8,906 nucleotides of DNA from Pirellulaceae bacterium (GTDB lineage Bacteria > Planctomycetota > Planctomycetia > Pirellulales > Pirellulaceae), in assembly GCA_013002105.1 (NCBI GenBank), contig JABDKS010000725.1, positions 1-8,906 on the forward strand, in the 5' to 3' direction. The notes beneath the pieces were generated by a model. It was not told where the DNA came from. It did no database searches and saw nothing but the letters and a program-made list of their open reading frames with translations. Below are positions 1 through 5,056 of this stretch, piece by piece. Numbering within the stretch: position 1 is the first letter of the stretch; each line of letters begins with the position of its first letter. The position numbers and the translations under genes were made by a program.

Positions 1-627
1 TCCAATCAATCCTATCGTCCAACCATCACATTTACGTTTGACGATGGATACGCAGAGAACTGCGATTTCGCCCTACCGCTGCTGATCGAACACAGCGTTC
101 CAACGGTATACTTCGTCTGCACGACTCACGTCGAAACCCAAGTTAGTTTTCCCCATGACAGGGATGCCGGGATCGCGTTGCCGGTCAACACCATCGCTCA
201 GTTGCGTGACATGGCTGACGCAGGAATCGAAATCGGGTTGCATACACGCGACCATGTTGACTTTTCGAAGGTCCAAAGCGCTGATGTCATTCGCAGTCAA
301 ATCGTCGACGGCAAGGATGCGCTGGAGCAGATGATCGGTCGCGTGGTCAAGTACTTTGCGTTTCCCTACGGCCTGCCGCAGCAGTTGATACCACCAGCCA
401 TCGCGGCGGTGCGGGAAGCAGGGATGGTCGGTTTTTGCAGTGCCTTTGGTGCCTACAATCTCCCTGGTCGCGACTCATTTCATATTCGTCGATTTCATGG
501 CGACACCAATTTCGATCGCTTCCTGAATTGGCTCAGCTTTGATCCGGCCAAGGTACGACACGAACCCAAGGTTCATTACGACCTGCCACCGGCGATGAAC
601 ACGGACGCCATGGTCGTTGCTCAATAG
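1..627 (+). CDS. Polysaccharide deacetylase (NodB domain), 5'-truncated by window edge
   Basis: The frame is open from base 1 to the TAG at 625-627, giving 208 visible residues; the N-terminus lies to the left of the window. The NodB (carbohydrate esterase 4-type) fold is recognised from TFDDG at visible residues 12-16 (catalytic base and metal-binding Asp), the zinc-binding HTRDH at 81-85, and FAFPYG at 119-124, which forms part of the active-site groove. Family members remove N- or O-acetyl groups from polysaccharides such as peptidoglycan, chitin-like polymers or exopolysaccharide; the substrate cannot be told here. The TTG at 178 opens a shorter reading but lies inside the domain, after the first catalytic motif, so it is not the start. 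A canonical C-terminal motif with a catalytic His is not obvious; an RRFHGD segment lies near the end. A glycosyltransferase follows on the same strand, suggesting a shared role in making or tailoring a surface glycan. Confidence 0.9.
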   Translation, partial: SNQSYRPTITFTFDDGYAENCDFALPLLIEHSVPTVYFVCTTHVETQVSFPHDRDAGIALPVNTIAQLRDMADAGIEIGLHTRDHVDFSKVQSADVIRSQIVDGKDALEQMIGRVVKYFAFPYGLPQQLIPPAIAAVREAGMVGFCSAFGAYNLPGRDSFHIRRFHGDTNFDRFLNWLSFDPAKVRHEPKVHYDLPPAMNTDAMVVAQ

Positions 628-731
628 ATTCTGTTACGACAACAACACTTTCTCCCACTTGCAGATCCGCGATGCTCCTGTCCCGATTACGACCTTGGCG
701 AACGATCCCTCCGCGCAGCGAAGTCGGACCG

Positions 732-1922
732 TTGAGATGTATGTTCGTGATTACGAGCATGCCGGTAGGCGGCGCCGAAACATTGCTGGTCAACATGATG
801 CGCCGAATGGATGCGAATCGTATTGTTCCCGAGGTTGCCTGCTTAAAAGAACCGGGACCATTGGCAGCAGAGATCGCGTCGGAGTTTACAGTCCATAGTG
901 ACCTGCTGGCGGCTAAATGGGATTTGCGGGTTTTGCCGCGGCTGGTTCGCTTGATGCACCAGCGACGGATCGATGCTGTGATCACCGTCGGGGCAGGTGA
1001 CAAAATGTTTTGGGGGCGACTTGCCGCTCACATCGCCGGTGTTCCAGCCATCGGCTCAGCGCTCCATTCGACCGGTTGGCCCGACGGCGTCGGTCGACTG
1101 AATCGCTGGTTGACCCGAATCACCGATTCCTTCATTGCCGTTGCGGATTCACACGGCGAGTTTCTGTCTGATTTTGAGAAGTTTCCCAGCGACAAAGTCC
1201 AGGTGATTCGCAACGGAGTCGATTGCGATCGTTTTTGCCCCGATCGCGACGCAGCACGCTCGGTTCGCGAGGAACTCGGGCTGGCCGCCGATACGCCGCT
1301 GATCGGAATCGTCGCCGCACTACGTAGTGAAAAGAATCACAGCATGCTCGTACACGCAGCTGCAAAAGTTCGGGACGAACAGCCCAATGCGCACTGGCTT
1401 GTCATCGGTGACGGACCCGAACGAGCGACGATCGAAAAACTGTCCGACGATTTAAAACTGAACGACCGAATCCATTTTTTGGGAACACGCCATGACACTC
1501 CACGGCTAGTCTCCGCATTGGACGTGTTCACCCTCTGTTCGCTCAATGAAGCGTTTCCGGTCTCGATTCTCGAGGCACTGGCCTGCCAGGTACCCGTCGT
1601 CGCAACCGACGTGGGATCCGTTCGCGAATCGATCCTCGATGGCGTCACCGGATTCTTGATCCCGTCACAAGACATTCATGCCATGGCGTCCTGCGTGTCA
1701 AAACTGATCGCAAGTCCAGAACAGCGAGAGTCGTTGGGTAAAGCAGGGCGTGAATTGGTTCTACAATCCGGGTCCCTGCAATCGATGGTGGAGGGATACG
1801 AGAATCTCGTCAGCCGTCTCTACGATCAGCAAGCCAAGCGTTATGCCCAGTACCACCAGAGAGCACCTGCCGAAATTGCTCGCTTGCGTCGGAGTTGGCA
1901 AGCCACACCGCTGCGCAAATAG
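732..1922 (+). CDS. Glycosyltransferase family 4 (GT-B fold, group 1)
   Basis: This is a retaining GT-B glycosyltransferase that moves a sugar from a nucleotide-sugar donor to a glycan or lipid acceptor at the cytoplasmic side of the membrane. Numbered from TTG 732 (396 aa), it starts with a first beta strand and GGAE loop (13-16), typical of acceptor-side GT4 domains. The linker carries NGVD (161-164). The donor domain has an R/K pair in LRSEKN (R198, K201), GDGP (226-229), and the EX7E motif with E273 and E281, followed by PVVATDVGS. Length is normal for the family. The start is chosen by homology logic: the frame is open from ATG 672, but the first 20 residues of that reading are Arg/Pro-rich and unlike the family, while TTG 732 gives the typical M-R-x-M-F-V-I-T-S start. 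ATG 741 is a further option. No clear Shine-Dalgarno precedes any of them. The C-terminus ends in a basic tail. It is probably co-transcribed with the upstream deacetylase. Donor and acceptor sugars cannot be read from sequence. Confidence 0.94.
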   Translation: MRCMFVITSMPVGGAETLLVNMMRRMDANRIVPEVACLKEPGPLAAEIASEFTVHSDLLAAKWDLRVLPRLVRLMHQRRIDAVITVGAGDKMFWGRLAAHIAGVPAIGSALHSTGWPDGVGRLNRWLTRITDSFIAVADSHGEFLSDFEKFPSDKVQVIRNGVDCDRFCPDRDAARSVREELGLAADTPLIGIVAALRSEKNHSMLVHAAAKVRDEQPNAHWLVIGDGPERATIEKLSDDLKLNDRIHFLGTRHDTPRLVSALDVFTLCSLNEAFPVSILEALACQVPVVATDVGSVRESILDGVTGFLIPSQDIHAMASCVSKLIASPEQRESLGKAGRELVLQSGSLQSMVEGYENLVSRLYDQQAKRYAQYHQRAPAEIARLRRSWQATPLRK

Positions 1923-1986
1923 CTAGACCACTGAATGCCCGCCTCGTGAACCAGCAGTCTCAGGCAACTTTCACTGTGCCCTGACC

Positions 1987-2011
1987 AGTCGCGACATTGC
2001 TAGTCGTGACT
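1987..2011 (+). terminator. Possible intrinsic terminator after the glycosyltransferase gene
   Basis: AGTCGCGAC (1987-1995) can pair with GTCGTGACT (2003-2011) as a 9-bp stem with one G-U pair and a 7-nt loop. It begins 64 nt past the glycosyltransferase stop and is followed by a weak T-rich run (TGATTTG). The position suits a transcript end before the acyltransferase gene. The T-tract is poor, so this could also be a chance or processing hairpin. Confidence 0.35.
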
Positions 2012-2021
2012 TGATTTGCCG

Positions 2022-2084
2022 CGCAATGTTCCCCAACTTCTTCGCAATGCTCCGCATCTCCTTCGCAATGCTGACTGCGATGGG
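2022..2084. repeat. Imperfect 21-bp tandem repeat with CGCAATG core
   Basis: CGCAATG occurs three times at exactly 21-bp spacing (2022, 2043, 2064). Units 1 and 2 (2022-2042 and 2043-2063) match at 17 of 21 positions. Unit 3 keeps only the first nine bases (CGCAATGCT) before diverging. In the frame of the downstream acyltransferase the units would read as an RN-x-P-x-LL heptad, but this stretch probably lies upstream of the real start. It fills most of the gap between the possible terminator and the acyltransferase ATG. Confidence 0.7.
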
Positions 2085-2090
2085 TATTAT
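2062..2090 (+). promoter_or_regulatory. Candidate promoter for the acyltransferase gene (possibly leaderless)
   Basis: TTCGCA (2062-2067, 4/6 to TTGACA) and TATTAT (2085-2090, 5/6 to TATAAT) are 17 bp apart. The -35-like hexamer lies at the boundary of the second and third repeat units. The -10 ends only 6 nt before ATG 2097, so transcription would begin at or next to the start codon. Hexamer matches of this quality arise by chance, so support is modest. Confidence 0.3.
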
Positions 2091-2096
2091 GCGAAC

Positions 2097-2705
2097 ATGA
2101 CCCCAACTAGTCATTTCATTGTCGCCTTGGCCAAGCTGTTCAGCGGTTTTACCGTTCGGTGGGTGGATTGCCAGCCCGATACTTGTCAGCGCATCTATTT
2201 TGCCAATCATACGAGCCACCTGGATGCGGTGGTGCTGTGGTCCGCGTTGCCTCGAGAAATCCGTAACGTGACCCGTCCGGTGGCCGCCAAAGATTATTGG
2301 ACGCAAGGCTGGCTGAAGCCCCACATGGCCAAAAGTTTCAATGCGTTGTTGATTGATCGAACGGAGATCAAGGTTCACCGAAGTCCGATCGATATCATGC
2401 TGGAACAGATGGGCGACGTTTATTCGCTGATTGTTTTTCCCGAAGGCGGTCGATCATCGGGCGAAGAAGAAATGGGGAAATTCAAGAGTGGACTTTATTA
2501 CATGGGCAAGAAACGGCCCGATCTGGAATTGGTTCCCGTCTATATCGACAACGTGAATCGGATCCTACCACGAGGCGAGTTTTTGCCCGTACCACTGCTG
2601 AGTTGTATCACCATTGGTGCACCTATCTTTCTAGAGGCGGGTGAGCCGAAAAATGACTTTCTCGAACGGGCTCGCAACGCCGTGCAGCAGTTACGCGACG
2701 TGTGA
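2097..2705 (+). CDS. PlsC-type 1-acyl-glycerol-3-phosphate acyltransferase family protein
   Basis: The product (202 aa) carries the glycerolipid acyltransferase motifs in order: catalytic HX4D at H38-D43 within NHTSHLD, an LIDRTE segment at 85-90 corresponding to the block II region, FPEGGRS at 114-120 (block III, phosphate binding), and VPVYIDN at 146-152 (block IV). The family transfers an acyl chain from acyl-ACP or acyl-CoA, usually to lysophosphatidic acid to make phosphatidic acid, at the inner face of the membrane. The protein is short and has no strong N-terminal transmembrane helix, only a mildly hydrophobic stretch around residues 6-20. ATG 2097 is preferred; an in-frame TTG at 2016 would add 27 residues encoded mostly by the 21-bp repeat, which look non-native. 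It stands alone on its strand and ends 8 nt before the stop of the convergent ligase gene. Planctomycetes carry several paralogues, so the exact substrate (LPA, lyso-ornithine lipid or other) is open. Confidence 0.93.
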   Translation: MTPTSHFIVALAKLFSGFTVRWVDCQPDTCQRIYFANHTSHLDAVVLWSALPREIRNVTRPVAAKDYWTQGWLKPHMAKSFNALLIDRTEIKVHRSPIDIMLEQMGDVYSLIVFPEGGRSSGEEEMGKFKSGLYYMGKKRPDLELVPVYIDNVNRILPRGEFLPVPLLSCITIGAPIFLEAGEPKNDFLERARNAVQQLRDV

Positions 2706-2713
2706 TCAACCGG

Positions 2714-4768
2714 TCAACTGGGCGTTACCAGGTCACGAAACTCTTCTTCCGTCAGAACTTTGACCCCCAGTTCCTGGGCCTTCGTCAATTTGCTGCCCGC
2801 TTTTTCGCCGGCGACCAGGAAATCCGTTTTCTTGCTGACGCTGCTGGACGCCCGCCCTCCCAGCGTCTCAATCAGTTTCTTGATCTCGTCCCGCTTGTAG
2901 TGTTGCAGCGTGCCGGTCACCACGAGAGTTTTGCCCTGCAGCACATCCGATCCCTCACCGGATTCGGGCTCAGGGTCGGTCAGATCGACACCCACTTGCT
3001 TCAACTCATCCAGCGTTTTGATCCCGACGTCGCTGTGTAAAAACTCGTGCAAACTCTTCGCGATGGCGTCTCCGATCTCGTGGATTGCCGCCAAGTCGTC
3101 GACCGAAGCAGCACGCAATTTTTCCAGCGTATTGTATTTTGCGGTCACCAACTTGGCGACGCGAGGCCCGACGTGGCGAATCGATATGGACGACAAGACC
3201 TTCGCTAGACCACGCGTGCGACTCGCGTCGATGCCATCGACCAGTTTCTTGGCATTACGGCGTCCGACTTGGACGTCGATCAATTTGCCATCTTTTCCCT
3301 TGCGTTGTTTTAGCCAAGTCCTATCAGCCAAATCATCCGCCGTTAGTCGGTAAAGATCGGCGTAACTGTGTACTAAATCGAGCCCGAGCAATAAATCAAC
3401 GAACTCTTCGCCCAAACCATCGATGTCCATCCCGGGTCGGCTGCCGAAATAGATCAGCCGTTGTTTTAACTGTGCTGGGCACGATGGATTAGGGCATCGA
3501 ATGTACACGCCACCTTCGTCACGCACCAATTCGCTTTCGCACTCCGGGCAATGCGTTGGAAACTTGAACGGGGCTGGTTTCCCATCGCGTTTATGTTTTT
3601 CGACGCGGACGACTTTGGGAATGATCTTGCCAGCCTTTTCGACAACCACCGTGTCGCCGACTCGAACATCCAATCGCTCGATTTCGTCGGCATTGTGCAG
3701 CGATGCTCGCGAGACGGTTGTGTCCGCGATATCGACGGGGACCAAGTGTGCCACGGGCGTGATCGCACCGGTCTTGCCTACTTGGACGGTAATCGCTTCG
3801 AGTTGCGTGATCGCTTCGTACCGTTCGAACTTGTAGGCGATCAACCAGCGCGGACTCTTGCTCCGCATCCCCAACTCGTCACGTTGACCAAAATCGTTGA
3901 CCTTAAAAACGATCCCGTCGACTTCAAACGGCAATTCGGGCATTTCTTGTTCAAACGTTTCGACGGCTTTTAGCGCTGCTTTGGATCCATCGAGCAACTG
4001 AACCTGCGGCGTCGGCGGGATCCCCAATCGTCCAACCTCATCCAAAAACTCCATGTGGTTGGTCGCTTTTAATCCGTCTGTTTGGCCAACGCCGTGGCAA
4101 AAAAAACGCAAGTTCCGCTCGGCCGCGATTGCGGGATCAAGCAGTCGGATGGTTCCTGCCGTGACATTGCGCGTGTTCTTGTACGCTTCGGCACCGGATT
4201 CCATTTGCCGCAAATTCAAATCCGCCAAGTCTTCGTTGGTCATATAGACTTCGCCACGAACTTCCAGCACCTCGGGAACATCGTCGCCAGTGGTCCGCAG
4301 CGGCAGGTCGCGGATCGTTCGAATGTTGTGCGTGATGTCGTCACCTACCAATCCATTGCCACGAGTCAGCGCCAACATCAATTCGCCCTTCTCGTAGCGA
4401 ATGGACGCGGCGACCCCATCGATTTTGAACTCCATGACCCACTGGATCGATTGCCCCTCCAACAGCTTTTCTGTGCGATCAAAATACGCCTGCAATTCTT
4501 CGCGCGAATACGTATTGTCGATCGACAACATCGGTACGTTATGCGCCACTTGCGATAAATGATCGACCGGCGCATCACCAATTCGTTGCGTCGGCGAATC
4601 GGACGACTGCAGATGCGGATACTCCTGTTCCAACTGTTTCAGCTCGGCCAACAGCCGGTCATACTCCAGGTCCGTCACAGCGGGAGTCGCTTGGACATAA
4701 TACAAATGGTCCAGGCGACGGATCTCGCGACGGAGTTCATCGACACGGGCTGCGGCGGTATCAGGCAT
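2714..4768 (-). CDS. ligA: NAD+-dependent DNA ligase LigA
   Basis: LigA seals 3'-OH/5'-phosphate nicks using NAD+, joining Okazaki fragments and closing repair patches. All domains are present in 684 aa, a normal length: an N-terminal Ia domain with YY and YDRLL segments (about 20-40) that binds NMN; the adenylation domain with nucleotidyl-acceptor K115 in KIDG (115-118), RGEV (171-174), EVDGIVFK (282-289) and K313 in IAYKF; an OB fold (about 320-400) with GKTGAITPVA and LHNADEI; a four-Cys zinc finger (C407, C410, C425, C430); helix-hairpin-helix repeats (about 445-580); and a C-terminal BRCT domain (about 607-684) with LGGR near 636-639. Against my memory of the E. coli protein, about 15 extra Lys/Gly-rich residues sit in the first HhH region (about 484-502). 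ATG 4768 is chosen because the next residues lead directly into the Ia domain; only a weak GGAA lies 11 nt upstream. It is transcribed divergently from uvrA and converges on the acyltransferase gene. Confidence 0.98.
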   Translation of the reverse strand: MPDTAAARVDELRREIRRLDHLYYVQATPAVTDLEYDRLLAELKQLEQEYPHLQSSDSPTQRIGDAPVDHLSQVAHNVPMLSIDNTYSREELQAYFDRTEKLLEGQSIQWVMEFKIDGVAASIRYEKGELMLALTRGNGLVGDDITHNIRTIRDLPLRTTGDDVPEVLEVRGEVYMTNEDLADLNLRQMESGAEAYKNTRNVTAGTIRLLDPAIAAERNLRFFCHGVGQTDGLKATNHMEFLDEVGRLGIPPTPQVQLLDGSKAALKAVETFEQEMPELPFEVDGIVFKVNDFGQRDELGMRSKSPRWLIAYKFERYEAITQLEAITVQVGKTGAITPVAHLVPVDIADTTVSRASLHNADEIERLDVRVGDTVVVEKAGKIIPKVVRVEKHKRDGKPAPFKFPTHCPECESELVRDEGGVYIRCPNPSCPAQLKQRLIYFGSRPGMDIDGLGEEFVDLLLGLDLVHSYADLYRLTADDLADRTWLKQRKGKDGKLIDVQVGRRNAKKLVDGIDASRTRGLAKVLSSISIRHVGPRVAKLVTAKYNTLEKLRAASVDDLAAIHEIGDAIAKSLHEFLHSDVGIKTLDELKQVGVDLTDPEPESGEGSDVLQGKTLVVTGTLQHYKRDEIKKLIETLGGRASSSVSKKTDFLVAGEKAGSKLTKAQELGVKVLTEEEFRDLVTPS

Positions 4769-4802
4769 GCGAAGTAGAATTCCGGGTGGGAAAGCGGACG
4801 CC

Positions 4803-4834
4803 AGTATATTGCTGACTTATCGTTTCGTTGGCAA
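4803..4834 (-). promoter_or_regulatory. Weak candidate ligA promoter
   Basis: On the minus strand, TATACT (4803-4808, 5/6 to TATAAT) lies 34 nt before the ligA ATG, with TTGCCA (4829-4834) upstream. Their spacing is 20 bp, wider than the sigma-70 optimum of about 17, so only the -10 element is reasonably supported. Confidence 0.22.
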
Positions 4835-4851
4835 GCGTATCGGTACGGGGA

Positions 4852-4879
4852 TTGGCAATCGCCCCGTGGCGGGAATAAT
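4852..4879 (+). promoter_or_regulatory. Candidate sigma-70-like promoter driving uvrA
   Basis: TTGGCA (4852-4857, 5/6 to TTGACA) and AATAAT (4874-4879, 5/6 to TATAAT) are separated by 16 bp and point towards uvrA. The -10 element sits in the centre of the inverted repeat at 4870-4884, a layout expected of an operator that blocks initiation. Use of this promoter would leave a long untranslated leader of about 170 nt to TTG 5057. This is inference from motif match only. Confidence 0.35.
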
Positions 4880-4916
4880 TCCCGTGGCTGGAATGATTCT
4901 GGCGCCTGGAATAATC
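4863..4916. repeat. Three imperfect 18-bp tandem repeats in the ligA-uvrA intergenic region
   Basis: The units are CCCGTGGCGGGAATAATT (4863-4880), CCCGTGGCTGGAATGATT (4881-4898) and CTGGCGCCTGGAATAATC (4899-4916), sharing a GGAATRATY end. Units 1 and 2 differ at two positions. The array lies about midway between the two divergent start codons, where shared regulatory sites are expected. Confidence 0.75.
4870..4884. promoter_or_regulatory. 15-bp inverted repeat, candidate operator
   Basis: CGGGAATAATTCCCG has perfect 7-nt arms around a single central base and spans the junction of repeat units 1 and 2. A degenerate half-size version, GAATGATTC (4891-4899), follows about 18 bp downstream. The arrangement suits a dimeric repressor or activator acting on uvrA and possibly ligA. 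I cannot assign it to a known regulator; a LexA-type role would be a guess from the gene content. Confidence 0.4.
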
Positions 4917-5056
4917 GTCGGTGTTACATTTCGCATCAAGGATCTGGTTGCAAACGTCCGGAAATCCGTGATTGTCCAAATTAAGCTCCATCATTTCGTT
5001 TGCACACACCGCTCAGCACTCTCTCGCACCGTATTACGTTCCACTTAGGCATTCCG

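Larger units (their letters stand above)
4769..5056. other. Divergent intergenic control region between ligA and uvrA
   Basis: This 288-bp stretch separates the two divergent start codons. It holds the 18-bp repeats, the inverted repeat and promoter-like hexamers listed separately. Small overlapping open frames exist on both strands but resemble no protein I know and overlap the flanking genes. The part from about 4920 to 5056 shows no repeat, hairpin or convincing promoter to me. Confidence 0.7.

Noticed and set aside
672..731. N-terminal extension of the glycosyltransferase from ATG 672
   Set aside because: The 20 added residues are Arg/Pro-rich, do not fit the GT4 N-terminal strand and have no ribosome binding site. 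The start could still be real, but TTG 732 fits the family better.
533..1003. 156-codon minus-strand frame across the deacetylase-glycosyltransferase junction
   Set aside because: It is antisense to two clear genes, with Arg/Ser-rich composition typical of shadow frames in this base composition.
4863..4916. Reading the 18-bp repeats as a minimal CRISPR array
   Set aside because: The units are contiguous without spacers, are imperfect, and no cas gene is present.
4761..5009. 82-codon minus-strand frame with His/Ser/Arg-rich HSSHGNYSRH segment
   Set aside because: It overlaps the ligA start in another frame, and its composition again comes from the DNA repeat. Nothing resembles a known small protein.
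4767..5048. 93-codon plus-strand frame encoding a PVAGII-type hexapeptide repeat
   Set aside because: The hexapeptide pattern follows directly from the 18-bp DNA repeat. It is too short for a left-handed beta-helix protein, overlaps both flanking gene starts and lies in a divergent promoter region.
5000..5056. UvrA start at TTG 5000
   Set aside because: The 19 extra residues precede the conserved UvrA N-terminus without similarity to it, and no ribosome binding site is visible. TTG 5057 places the VRG motif at the usual distance from the start.
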